A stretch of DNA of 64,000 nucleotides from Hemicentrotus pulcherrimus (lineage: Eukaryota; Echinodermata; Echinoidea; Camarodonta; Strongylocentrotidae): the NCBI GenBank assembly GCA_003118195.1, contig BEXV01000158.1:14668-78667 (forward strand), given 5' to 3'. The notes below the pieces were generated by a model. It was not told where the DNA came from and ran no database searches. It saw only the letters and a list, made by a program, of their open reading frames with translations. Positions within the stretch are counted from its first letter, which is position 1, and every line of letters starts with the position of its first letter. The position numbers and the translations under genes were made by a program. This document shows positions 12,714 to 27,500 of the stretch, in pieces.

Positions 12714-15700
12714 TTATTACTATTATTTTTATTATTATTATTTGCGGATTCTGGCTTACATTTGTGATTTTTAACTGAAAGGAATAGAGCGCTCAACAAT
12801 ATTCAGTAGATAGAAAAAATACTGGTGTTTTAAAACTAAAAAAAAAAAAAAATTCTGGTTTAATAGCATTCTCGCTTTCTTCGCGGAATAAACTTTCTAT
12901 ATACTACATATATTTGAATATCGCGGCTGATAATGAAAAGAGTATTTTAATTCTACGGAAATAATTAGACTTTAATAAGACCCTTCTTATTCTAAACAAA
13001 CGATATGATATATTCTAAAAGTAATTATGGTATCCTTACCGAGTACTTTGACGGCGGCTCCGACTAGATCATAAGATAAGACATCATCATACACGATTCG
13101 GACTAAGAAACTGCCTTCGATCTCCACTGCGGCTTCGCGTCTGGGGGAAGAAAATGGTTTGTACGTTAGTTACAACTGGTTATGAAACATAACAAAATAA
13201 TCGAAAAATACTATAAAATAATACAGAAAACGTTTAGTTAACGTCCGTCGGTGAACATTCACCATAAAAATGATTGGAAGGGATTCTTTTTGGAGCCAGA
13301 AGGGCTTCAACTCATATCCTTTACCACAAAGTTGACGTCTTTCTAGCTCTGAACAAACATAATATAATAAAAGGAATATCCTTTGAGGCAATCTTATAAG
13401 AATCTATATTTGAAAGAGTACCGTTCAATTCAAATAAATGTGGACCGTCCCTAGTAGGGCCATTACAGCGTAAAACCTTTTTGATTTTGTGTGTGTGCGT
13501 GTGTGGTTGAGTGTGGATGAGGATAGTGTCTTTGCGTTCAGACTTCTTCCATTATGCAATAGGACATGGTGAAGACGGAGTAAAAAGTATTAACTGTTGG
13601 AATTGTTTTGAAGCTTTACTCGATATGAGATTTGTTTTATGTGACTGATCTGATCCATATTAGGGCGGTCATTCGTATCGAAAAATATACATATTAACAC
13701 CAAGTCCTCTTCTGTCCTCTCCCCTTTCTTTAAGTTATGAAAAATGTTTTTCAAGAGGAAAATAGGGAATAAATTCAAATTTACCATTGAGATTGATAGC
13801 CCTATATAGTTTTAAAGCAATATAAACCCTAAGGGAATACTTTTGGCATAATGGATTACTTTTGATATCCCTACCTAAGTTTTAACTATCATGCTACAGT
13901 TTTCAAATGAGGGTAAGAATTGGGTTATTGAATATCAAGTTTCTGACAGGTTGTATGGCAGAGTTTGCCCTTGTCATTGGCAATATTTGCTTGTCTCGTA
14001 CGTGCTTGCCATAAGACGCCGTGATTCCAGCTTCCTCTAATTGCGTTCAGACCCTCTTCCATTCATCCTCGACATAATGAAACCATAGTAAGGGTCCTTG
14101 TATGCATCTCTAATCCTCCTCTCCTCCTCCTCTCATCCTTTCTCTCTCCCCTCTCACTTCCCCTCTCTGTATGTTTTTGAACTGTCTTTACATTTTCAAT
14201 TGGAAGCTAGCAACATGCACAGCATGATCGCAAACATCTTCAGAAATATGCATGTTCGCTCTTAGGTATTGTCCATACCACCACTTCAAGCTTCGTTTCG
14301 AGCTTATCAATGAATTCATTACTAGCAAGGGGAAACTATCACTATAAATATACGATCAAAATAGTTTGTCATAGATCTTGTATTTTGTTCTGGTTAATTT
14401 TCTTTCCATTTTGGGTTATTTCCTTACTTTTATTTCTACATTTAAACAAGGGTGGTGTAGCCTACTCTGATGCAAAATTCCCGTTAGATTGTGAATTGTT
14501 TAATTATTAATCAAACCCACCAATCCAGATATCAAAACAACTTGCAATGGTTTACCTTTGTAGCTTAATTATTCTTGCCATGAACGACGTATATCTGGTA
14601 ATCTTGATTGAAGAAACGACGCTCAACTCTTTTTAATGACGTATAGCCTGCTTTGTCTAAAGCACGTGGCATTATGTATAAATCTCAAAACGAACACTTG
14701 GGTAAGTTTGCATTGCTTAAAACTTATCCATGGTAATATATCTAGATGATATCTTTTAGGAATCGCTCGATGTTTTTAAACACCGTAGGCCTACATGAAA
14801 TGTTCATAAGATATCCATCAGTAAGGAATTGCGATGACCATATATTGGATTGTAAGAGTATGGCTCCGTGCTCTAATACTTCTTGCATCATGCCAAAGGA
14901 AACTTACGTCGAGCGATCTGCTTATATATGGTCTTAATAATAATAATAATAATTAAGATTTATAAGAAGCCAAATCAATTAGACAATCAAAATGTTCAAG
15001 CAGCAGCTTGTGCAAAAGATGAAATGTTGTATAGCACTCATACTTTATCAAATACTAGAATATATACACGACATAGTCGGAAGGAATTAACACAAAGTAC
15101 GTGTATTGCTATTTTTGAGGTTGTATTCTTTCTCAAATAAGAATTAATCACATAAATCTCTTAAACGGGAACATCATCGCAGACTCAAAAGCAAATTGCC
15201 TCTAGAAAAGAGGACGGTATAAAACATCAATAGCGATTAGGACATACACACTATATTGAACATACTCTAAACTTCCTCCCTCCCATATCTCTCTCGAAGA
15301 TACGCAAACACACACACACACACTGTCGCGCGCGGGCACACCCACACACACACACACGCACACAAGCACACACCGCACATCATCATCAAGCACCTCTTGT
15401 TCTCACATTCTTTCGCATTCATTTTCAAAACCCCTTCTCACCTAATTCCAAATCGTTATAAATTCAATCCATTGCTGCGATACATACTACCTCTCTCTTT
15501 ATCTGTCTCTCCCACTCATACACACACATACACACAAACAGACATACACGAACACATGTATATAAGATAACTTTTACCTTGTCATCCCTTCTCACTTTTA
15601 AATTATCGCATCATTCTTTTTGTTTCCTTAATTTTCCGCACTGTTTAGCTAAGCTTCTTTTCTCACTTTTCTGTATGCATTATTCCGTTTGAGAGATCTA

Positions 15701-16690
15701 AATGGTAGACGCTTGGAAACAGCACGCCTGGAGAAAAACGAAACAGGAAAGAGAACGGAAGTTTCTACTTTCTGCTTGCGAACAAAAAACAATTTCTCCC
15801 ATTGTGTACGACTGAAGGTCTGTCACTTCCACGACGTCTACCTTCCGTCAGGAGGCTGTGTTCTAACCATGATTTATAGAGTGGAACATTGCCTCGGACT
15901 TGCCCATCATGAATATTGCATTGATGTAGATAGTAGGGGTGCCATGACTGATTGGGGAGAGGGTGCTTTGTAAGTTTCAACACGTATCCCATTCGTTTCG
16001 TTTATTGGTACTCAAATATTCAATGCATTCCTCCTGATATATTGCAATTATACAGAAACAATTATACATGTACGTGTTTTCGAAGACCGTCATAATTTCG
16101 TTGGAAAAAGCTTCACCTGTCTTTTTTTTTTGGTATTCCGTCAGTGAATTTAAGAACCGTACATTACATGGTGAGAACAAAATCAAATAAGTAATGTTGA
16201 AAAATTATGATTTATGATGGGTTTCATAACTATTTCGTTCTTTTATTAAGAGTTTCACATCAGGAGGTAATTAAAGGTCACAACTGTGAAACAAATCTTG
16301 ATAAAATCATGTTATAAGTCTGCTAGAATTGGAAAACGAGTGGGTCTTTTCTTTTCCTTAAATTTATTAAAAGTACTGATATTCTATATATTTGTGAAAC
16401 ATCCTCTTCATTACATAATTTCATTAAATCTCATTACAATAATAAAAACGGTAATGGATTGCAGTTAGAATAAATTAGATTATACATTGAGGATTTTAAT
16501 AGATATATTGTTAGCAGGGGTGGATCTAGATTTTTGCCAAGGGGGGAGGGGGCTGACCCAGTGGCGGATCCAGGATTTTCCAAAACTTGCGCCGCTTTAC
16601 TTTTTAAAAAAAACTTTGTTTCCCTTTTTTCTTCTTCTTTTTTTTCTTCTTTTTCTTTCACCCCTTTGCTCCTCTTGCACTTGGCCGCCT

Positions 16691-16721
<31 letters not shown>

Positions 16722-18571
16722 GGGAAAACCCCCAAACCCCCTATATAGATCCGCCCCTGGTAAGGGTGTTCTGGGAATGGGGATGTAAGTTTAGTGGATT
16801 CCTAAGATGATGTTGGCAGCCCAGCGTGCAGATGTTCTACCGCTATATCGAGTGCGGGTGTGAACAAAGAGATTCATATGAAATGTTCAGTTTTGATGAC
16901 TCTTTAATGCGCTCACGGTATGGTTGCTTCATTGATGCAAGAAAGATCGCTGTGTATTCAAGTGCGACCGTTTCAGTGTTTTTTTTTTTATATTCTTGAT
17001 TACACATTTTGACTGTGTATGTTCAATAAGATATCAACCACGCGTTTACCATGAATTATTTATAATTTTCTTTATTTTTATGATTAGGCTACATAGAGAA
17101 TGATATACAAAAATAATCAAACATGTATTTAGCGCCCTAATTTAACAAATTTCTTATTTATGCTTAATCATGTTCTTTATTTAAAGGCAGTTCTCGAATC
17201 GGATTTGATCTAAAAAAAAGTTAACAAGAAAATATCATCTCTTAATGAAAACCTTTTCATAATTCCAGCAGCGTCCTATACGGTTGATGTGATATGCACA
17301 CCTAGATATTTATGTACGCAATGACTGTCTGATATAATACCAAATACATGATGAATTGAATTGAATTTGATTATCATTATTTGAACAATCATTGATTCAA
17401 ATGATTTTATTTCTCATGCAAAAAATAATACAATGAATAATTATATTACCAAATTTGCAATGAAACGACAAAAAATAATTAAAAAAACACAATAAAAAAG
17501 GAACTAACTAGAAGCAGAGCGTTAGTTCCTCAGACGCTGTTTTTAACATTAACAAATTTTGCTAGGTATGATCAAGCAAGTAGAACTTATAGATATTAAC
17601 CTTTGACGGAGTTAAGAAGAAAACACGTCATATCCAAGACAGCGTACATTTTTGCATTATTCCAACGTTCACATCATTGTCCTGATTACTAATTCATTGT
17701 AAGCTATCAACCTATTATTTTATATAATGATATTCCATACATGGTTTGACATCGGGGAAAGTGAGTGGAATGGAGAGAGGTCTGTGAAAGCCGCTTGATA
17801 TACGTACTTAAGTAATATACTGAACGCCTGACGGTGAGAAGTATGAAAGTGCGCCATCGGGGTCGTGGAAAGGAAACTATATTCGTTACGTACTTTGTCT
17901 CGACGTCATGAAAACAACACTGAATGACTTGTTTTTAATGTTTATCTATTCCAGATCAATTGAAAATTTTCAACGTTTTTTTTTTTTTGGCTTATTAAAT
18001 GAAATCGAGGCATAATCAGCGGAATTTAGATCAATCGTGTGTACATATAATGTTGTAATAAACATGTATACATATAAGAACATGTTTCTAAAACAAGGAA
18101 ACATAAACAGAATGATTTAAACATGGCATACTTAAGAAACATGGTAAGAAGAGATATTGCACAATGATCTGATTAAGAATGAATTCCATTTGCACTAGTT
18201 TGAAAAATTATCATAACCGACTAAAATTGGCATAATATGTATGCATGACAAGAAAACTAGTACTATATGTAAGAAAAAGCATTTTCATCATTTTTATAAT
18301 AAAAATAACAGAACTATTCACCTCTAATAAATCATCAGAAACCAGAAAGAAAAACCAGAAAGAAACGAAACCTAAAAAAAGGGCGAATGCTTGTTCACAC
18401 CTGATTGATTATATATTACATTTCTCATTATAACTGCAATTTTAACAAAAAATAAAAAAACAAGTAAGCTTGGAAACACTATTAATTTAACTGAAATAAG
18501 ATACTGATAAAAAAATAATGGTTTACAAGAGATAGTAAATAAATTGTAAGAGAGGAATATAAAGAGAGAGA

Positions 18572-18603
<32 letters not shown>

Positions 18604-21600
18604 AGGAAAAGGGAGCAGGAGTACAAAAATTGACGATCACGGTAAGGTATGGACTTTGTCGTATGTACATGTAATTCATTTCTTTCTCAACATGGTATTG
18701 TTCGATAACAAAACAATAGAAACCCGATTTCATCACTTCCCGAGTACAGAGCTAGATGGGGGAAAAAATGATAACAAACCAATCTGCATTTTGAATAGGA
18801 TCGCCCTAATTCTTCTGTATTAATGAAAGTCATTCATATCCGAGATATGGAACGGTTTGTGTATAATACATTGAGTACAAACCCAACAAAGGTGGCGTTT
18901 GTGTATTCTTTTAAATTCAAGGTTTAGATTTTAAAGGGATTACATTCGCCGCGTCAGTTTGGATGAAGTCACTCGTTTTTATTATGATATAAGTGCAAAT
19001 CATAGTCAAAACAAGTTTATCTTCAAATATTTCTAAAAAGACGAAATGAAAACATTCAAAAATAGGCAAAGTCAATTAAACATCATAAATTATATTTCAG
19101 ACATTGTCATGATTATCGAATAAACACTTGTATGAAAATCCTCCGTGGATAACCACTCATCGTGTGATTACTATTGATACCCTTGTAATTTTGTTCCTTG
19201 CCCATATTGAATACTAATTAAAAAGCTTAATAGTATTTAAAAATTGACTCCAAAAACATTTATAGTTAATCATGATATATCCATGTTGCAATTGTTAAAA
19301 ACATGAATATTTTCTGTCTAATAAAGCAGTTTACAAGTACTCAGGTTATGTAATATCATTACGCAAATTCATAGCTTGTTTGACATCTCCGTGGTAATGT
19401 CAACATAATGAACCGATACAAATACTTGCAAATTGCACATTTTTTAAAACCTTTTGTTGTTGAATACTCAGGGGAAATCATAATGGGAACTGAGAGAACG
19501 TTTCGAACAGCCATGTTTAATTACGGACATAACGCAGAATTGACCTAATTAGGCTGTCACCCCTTGCATCCAACCAGAATTTACAGGGGACAATGTTAAG
19601 TGTATATACATGTAGTATCGCGGTTTCTTCATGAAGTGGGGATAAACATGTTATTCCCTCATGACTTGCAGAGAAAGCTGTTTCACGGTCCAACTGAGTT
19701 GGATGATACATTTACTTCACCCATATAAGATTCATCACCTGAAGGGATACCAAGAGACCTGTAATAAGACGGATGCTATCACATATACATCTCGGAGGAT
19801 TGTTTAATTATGTTTTGTACTCACTGTGTATACGTCATTAAGGATAGATTGTATGTTTTAGCATGGTGTGTGTATTGTCTTTCTATTCAACATTTACATT
19901 AATATTATTACATTTGTAAGCTTTCAATTTCATTTTCAATTTAAGTTATTAACATCATAAAAAATATATAGATAAGATATATATTATAATTGTACAATCG
20001 CATTAAAAAGCCGATGGCCTACAAAAATCATAATGATGAAATAGCTCATACAGAATTCAAACAAAGCACAACATGTGCCGAAAATCATAAGCATATTGCA
20101 AACAGTAAACAAGTATATACATAAGTATAGATAATTCTGAAATAAATATGTATATATACATATATAGATAAATTGTTAGCGATGGACAAAATTGAAGTGT
20201 GAAGCTTGTAGATATCACTGTTTAAACTTAGATTGGATGGAATTAAACAAATATCTTGGATCGAAAGGTATAATTACGTATGTGTGTTGATAATGTTGAC
20301 CTAATCTATTTCATAACCATACGTACTTACATTGCAACCCTACATGTTTAAACATTCACAGTAGTAATATTTACGCAACTCAAAAATTAACAAGCGGATT
20401 TTCTGCAAAACCAATCACCAATAGCAAAAGGCATGCACAATGCGTGAGTATAAGTTTTATATTCTATATTATATTCAGATTTAATTTAGAGGGNTCATGC
20501 TCAACTCTGGTCAAGGTCATGGAATTTATGAAAATTGATTTATTACGGGGCTGAAGGCTTTGGGCTACGATTGTCAATAATTGCATTTTATTCATTTGAT
20601 TCACTCGTAAAGTATGCTAAAAGCTTTTTACGAGAATTTTGCTGTTTATTTTAATTTTTAGAAATACATATTTTTACATTAGAACTTCCAACTAGAATCT
20701 TCTGTGGGCACGGTGCATATATTCTTTAGAATAGCCTACCTATTTTAGGGTTAAATAATCTCTTGTTCAATGGCAGTAGTTTATGGTATCTCTTTAAAAC
20801 ACTCACACATGCCCACACAATTTAATCATTTAGGGGATGTTTAAACAAAAAAGTGAATCACTGCTTTCTTTAAACTTGTACGTAAAACACTACATGACGA
20901 GGTCCGGTTTTCAGTTTATAGACGGAGTTTTTTTTTCAGGTTCACAATCATTTTTCGCTTCATAACTAAACATGGCGCCATTGAGAAATTACCACGTTGG
21001 TAGTGAACGTGTAATGTTTCTTTAGCTCAAAATCAAGGTAATAGTGTTTATGCTCCTAAGTTATCATATTTTCTCCCAATCAATGCTTTCTCCTCAACAC
21101 CTTCAATGTCTTAGCATACAAAGCTCCCCAGGTGAAATGTTTTAAAACTGTCTACGCTATTGATACACTAATTTTGTTATCCAATCACATTTTGGACATG
21201 TTCATCTGAGAAGGTAATATATCAACACGGGGTTTTCCCATTTCTAAAGTGCATGACTGTATGAAGTTACCAACCATCTTCAATCATGTGGTTTTATATC
21301 GAGTTACCTGCTTGCGCCTTGGGCGTTTCCTTAAAATGTACTCGGTGCATTGTTATACAGTGCTTTGTCACACTAGGAACTTGCGTCACTATCATCATGA
21401 ACTGTGAAATATGAACAGGCATGCTTCATTAATCATGCGCACATAAGGTAAGTTGGATTATATAGTGGTAAACTAGAAAGCTAACGAAGCAAACATAATG
21501 ATTTTATTGTAATATATACAGGGCACCGCTCTCTGATGAGGCTGGTCTAGTAGATATAACGCCACGAAGATGGAAATCACCATTGAACTCCACCGGGTTA

Positions 21601-22339
21601 CTCACAAGCCTCGTCAGTGCGAACATCATATGATATCTTAGTCCTTTTGTTCACGATGTTGTTGTTGTTGTTTTTACTTATTTGTTTTTTTGGGGTGAAA
21701 TTGCTTGATTCATGTTCGGGGGAGATACATGCTCCTAAAGTACCATTCAGTTGGAAATAATTCCTGAATAATAAATACATCCGCGGTGTAGTTGGTGTAG
21801 TAACTGCAGTCAATGACGTTTTCGTTGTTTTTCGCTGATAGCCACACTCGAGTATGATGAGAGTTTAATAATGATTGCCTCTTGAATGGAAATGGGCACG
21901 ATGGAATCTTTTACAAGGATATTTGATGAAAAGAAAAACAGCGCTGTCGTTATTAATAATAAGGTTTATGTCTAAATCTTTACAGGTGTTCTTGGAGTGC
22001 ATGGATGAATGATGATGACGTAGGTAAGAGGTATATTCCAAACTGTACACAAAATTACGGAACGACATTCTTTATATATCATGTTAATAAAGGATTAGAA
22101 ACATAAACTTAAATCAAAATATGAGTATGTCGATATTTTATGACGAGCTGACTGTGATATAGATTTGAATCATTGGGTTGACGATTATAATGAAATAAGA
22201 AAAAATTGAGAAAAACCGAAAGTGGGGAAAGAAACGAAGGAGGGAGAGACAATATTTAAGGAAAGGTGGAAGTTAGATAATGGGTTATATCAGAAAGAGA
22301 GAGAGAAAAAAAGAGGATATATATATATACACACACATC

Positions 22340-22377
<38 letters not shown>

Positions 22378-24486
22378 TGAGAAAGATAAAAAACAGATAT
22401 AACTAGAAATATGGGGAAGACAATAACTTACTTGATTTCTTCCCATTTGTCTTTGCCATGTTCTCGAAGAACCAGCAGCTCCAAAGCGTGATTAACGAAT
22501 CCATACTGCAAAAAACGTAGGAGGACAAGGATTAATAATAATAATAATTAAAAAAAAACAATAGTAATATAAAGAACAAACATACGGTACAGGCCAGTAA
22601 TGACCTGTCGATATCCACATTCCCATGGAGACACGCGATGCAAACATAAGATCATTACTGTACCGCACCTGTGCTAGACATATTAAAAGTGCAGTCTAGA
22701 AAGAAAGCGCGACAATGATCGCCGAACTTATTTTTTGAGCAGAAGGCATGCTATACTATGATCTAACATTCACACATTCACTGACGATGATGACGTCATT
22801 GAGCTCTCTTAGGAATAAGAGATTGTCTACCCACCCCCCCCCCCTCCGTGACTGTGGAAGTACAAATCAATATGGACATGACTGAATGAAGGGTTGTAAA
22901 GTCAGGTTTGTCTCGTACAAGCAAGATCATGTGTGCAATATGTGAACTGCCTGAGGCACGATTGATGATGCCTCTCACTAATTGCAATGTCTCATGTCCT
23001 TCTAACCTACCATACGAGATACTGGTGTCAAAATCATATCAGTGAATCTGGTAAGCATCCATTCTCAAAAGACGTATTTGATTTCACCATTCATCTATTT
23101 TCCTGATGATTTTCGTCGTCTGCTTTATAACTTTAGGTTCTTACATGATTCATGCTGAGACCTAACTACTGACCATGCAGTACAATACCATTTTTTTGAT
23201 AGACATATATAGAACTTCTAGAGATTCCTCTAGCATGTCTGGCGCAATAACTATCAATTAATTTTCCGTTTGCTTTCCTTTTAAATTATTGATAATTCAA
23301 CGGTGAGATAAGCAAGGAATCACATGTATAAGTGATATGAAATGTTCCTTTAACCTCCGGGAGATCATTCAATGTATTTTTTCCTAATGTACTTTTGAGT
23401 AATTTAAAGGCACTTAAAAAAAAAGAAGAATATAATAACAAATTCATATTAATTCAACTATAGGTAAAGCAAAATATACACAACAGAGGATGGCCATATT
23501 ATAATGTTCCTAATCTAATGTCTATATTCATCATTGCTATCCTATTGCAATATATATGCCCTATATCATCGTTCTAACATAAACAAATACAAAATAATGC
23601 CAATCCCATAATTATTTAGAAAAATAGGTGAGTAAAGCAAGGCATGAATCCGATCCAGTGAAAAACGATGTATGGGTCATCAAACCCAGCAAGAATATAG
23701 TACAGTTTATGACGTCACAATTAGATGGCAGAGCTCACCATTCACAACCGCTATTTATTTTCTAATTTAGAGAGGATGAAGACGTGATTGCGGTTTACGG
23801 TGGAGATCTAAAATATTACAGACTATAGTTATGGGCTGAAATCACATTTGATAACAGAAAATTGCTGGTAAGAGCTGTGGTGCAGATGAGCATATTTCAT
23901 TTATCGTTTAAAGCACTATACAAACGATGTCCAACTACCTCTTCATAAATATATATGTCTAACAGAAAAATCAAGTACGTATTTCAATTGAGATATATTA
24001 ATATGAAGATGAACCCACTTAAAAAATTCACCATTGTAATAAACGTCACAATTACTTTAATATTTAATTAATAGGATTTGAGAGTGACAACGATGCCTTC
24101 TATCCTATAAGCTTGATTGAATATCCTAATAATTGCAGAAGTTGTATTGGCACGAGCGCCTACGCCGTTGTTGACATTTTTATTTGCATTGAATCACGTT
24201 AATGAAGGATAGAATCTGATGTTTTAGACATCAGAAACCTTCAATTAATTATAAGATAATGGAAATAAGAATCATTTGAAAGTACATTATATTTGGATGT
24301 GCTTCACTGCTGGAATTCTCAGAAATTCTAGCTTTTCCACTATTGTAATGAGGTCTACAAAAATTCAAGATTCTTTTTTTAGCAGGTTGTTTTTGGTAAA
24401 GGATATAAAGAAGGAGTGGGAGGGACGAGGAGAAGTAGAACATTGCATAACCTTTAATATCGATATTTAAAGTGTTTAGCAGAGGA

Positions 24487-24533
<47 letters not shown>

Positions 24534-27500
24534 TCACCTATATATTTTCGGAAAATCATGTTAGCTTTTCAATATTCAAATTTTATGAGCACTTATTTAC
24601 TGCATGAAACCCTTATGTATTAAGTGAATGAAGTAGTCATGCAATGCTCATGGTGCAGTCTTCCTTCAATGCCAAACACAGCTACTAAATTCATCTCAAA
24701 CGAGTTTAACTCTCTTTTGTCTCTTTTTCCCCTTTCTCTCTATTGGATTGCAGATGTACGGTTCGCGATTACTATGCAGAAGACATTGGTATGCCCAGCA
24801 GAGATTGATAACAATCTGAATGTCGAAAGCAAAATGGAAATACAACTCTGGGCTTTGTTTGCCATGGTGTACGGCCAAACAGCTTTACAGTGTGGACTCT
24901 CGATACAGAGAGTGCATAGCTACCTATCTTATCACTCTAAATATCCCCAAGACTGTGGTATCATTACTTCGTGGCGTATTTACGAAAGCGCAGACCGGTA
25001 AAATGGCGCCTGAAGGCAGTTTAATATCACTTCATCTTTACACAGTGCAAGGACACAAGGGGATCATTCCCATACATGCACTTGGATTCCGACGCAGAGA
25101 TTTCCCTGTTTGGAAAAGTGGGAAAGCCCAAGAGGAATGGTGCGCGGATAACGGAGCAATATTTAAACTGACTAAATTGTACAACACTTGATACCAACAG
25201 TAATGGAAAGGGTTGGCAATGTGAACAGATTAATGGAAAGAGGGGGAGGAAGAAAAAGTATGCGTGATGCGGGAACTAGGAAATCTCTGATTAGGGCATG
25301 AAAACACACCTTTAGAGTGAGGTGTTTCCACCAGTTCCTTTTCTCTTTACTCAATATTTCCACCAATCGAACCCTTGCGGCAAAATACAAAATATCGGAT
25401 CGTCGGATGATAATCGGCTTGTGAGAAAGAGAGTAGGAATCCTAAACATCAGGTTCGCAGAAGCGTTCACATCTCCTTAAAGACCCGTAAAGACTTTGCT
25501 GTGATAATGAATTAGATGAAGGACAGTTCACAAAGAAAAAAAAAAAACACATGAAAAATTTGAACATGGAAGAAATATGAACTGGAGTATGCGAAGCACA
25601 AAGTCCCTTGTGGTCGGGTTTGTGGGCTATCTTAAGGGTTATAGGATTCTTGTATGACCTCAGGGGAATCATTGCCATATTGTGAAGCATTTTCAAACAC
25701 ATGTTATGAAATGATTTCGGTTGAGTGTTAATATTAATCTGTAGCTGATTTTGAAATTTGTACAATCAAAATTCAAACATGTTTCTGTTACGAGTTTAAA
25801 CACCCGTGGAATACCTGTATATAAAGTAACGTTGCACACATCACAGTGGTTTATCAACTTTGAAATATTTTCTGGTCTCCAAGGTAGATAACTGAATTAT
25901 TCATATCTTATTTTCTACAGGTTCAATTGTTCAATCTGAAAGCAGTGATAATTGAATTCCTCGGAGATATAACGAATGGCCATGCCATATCCTTTACCTG
26001 ACAATGTTCACGAGATAGTCCTTATTTGTTTTGTGTGATGGTTATCACACTGTAAACTATCGAAATATTGGAAAGAGAGAATCATTTTTCCACTCAAACT
26101 TTGGTTAATTTGTTACATGAAAAAGGGCCCAACAGAAAACAAAACTTTATTACTATTTGATGAAAATAAAGTCAGATAAAATACAAAAACGTATCAACAA
26201 TGACGACATGTATAAAAATAAATAAAACAAAAGCGAAAGTGATTCGTTTTTAAAAGTAATGTCATCACTAACCAATGTTGTAAATGGAGTGTATTGATAT
26301 GCCATCAATTATTTCCACTAACGATTTTAAGAACTATGCCTCGTTATTGCTCGATTCCACCATCACTGAATGTATAGTCATTCAAAGGATGGCTAGATAA
26401 GTCAAGATTTTATTGGGACTTTATTTTTGCATGGTAAAAATTTCTATCGACGTGAAATGTGTCTTTAAAAATACCAGACACATTTCCTGTGGTTGATTTC
26501 TAAGCTGATTCTTTTTGCGTTCTGCTTACGATCCCTTGGGCATTTTAATATAAACCCCTTTCCTTCAGGGTAATTCTTACGTATTATATTAAGAGGCTTG
26601 GCATTTTCTCTTTCAAAAACTGTTTCACAGACAATTTGAACATTATTCACAGAGTTTTACTGGGTTGATCGGAGCCAGAAGCTAAACAGGTATTTTCTTA
26701 ACATGTCTAAAGGTTCCAAAAAGGTTCGTTCACATACGGCGAGGTTAACAACAGCAAAACAAAACCGCCGCGGTTTTTTAAAACACGTAGATGAAGAATG
26801 ACTGCGTGCATCAAAGGACCTGCGCGTTTGCTAAGATACAGAAAGGTGAAACGTATTGTCACTTCACGTCATCATTAACAAAAAAAACAAACAAAAAAAC
26901 AGCAGCATCATTATCTGAAAACTACCTTACTGTTATAGTGTTTTGTATATAATTACGTCCTGTAAAACGTCTCATAAGTTTTCATAAATATATTTTCTGA
27001 AATCATACATTAATAAAACTACATAAAACTTACAATGTTTCATCGATCTTTATAACTATCCAAATTATTGGCCTCACTCCCTCCTTGAAGAGTTGGACTT
27101 ATCTTAATGTAGATGGCAACTTACCATGCAAATTTATACATTACTGATGACCTTTTCTCATATAGTTTAGAAAGAGAGAGAGAGAGAGAGAGAGAGAAAG
27201 GGGGCGGGGTGAGCTCTCTAAATTTACTAAAAGGGCAGAATATGACCCAGGAGGATCAAATCTGACTGACATGAGCGCTATACAAGAACCCATTATTATT
27301 ATTATTATTATTATTATTAGCCTGACAGTGAGAGTCAAGTCTACAGAGGTCAAAACAATATCTTGAAAACCAGGTGCTTCTTATTTCAACATGAGCAGAG
27401 TGAAATGATGTTTTGATTATGTTTAATATGATTGAACAAATGATAAACATATCCAAATAATACTCATGAGGTAACTGAATGTCACTTTTGATAGTCGACC

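Larger units (their letters stand above)
13141..22431. other. Gucy1b1 intron 2
   Basis: This 9.3-kb intron holds a small inverted-repeat element (13286-13353), a CA-rich tract (15305-15376), a CAGGGG-terminal element with homopolymer runs (16515-16759), (GA)n at 18561-18603 and TA/CA/GA repeats at 22316-22375. An ambiguous base occurs at 20494. The rest is AT-rich sequence in which I see nothing. Confidence 0.75.

Noticed and set aside
27126..27128. Alternative exon 1 (ATG followed by GTAAGTT)
   Set aside because: An ATG lies just upstream, the -3 base is a poor context, and the surroundings are (GA)n. The site at 46176 is better, but this remains the main competitor.
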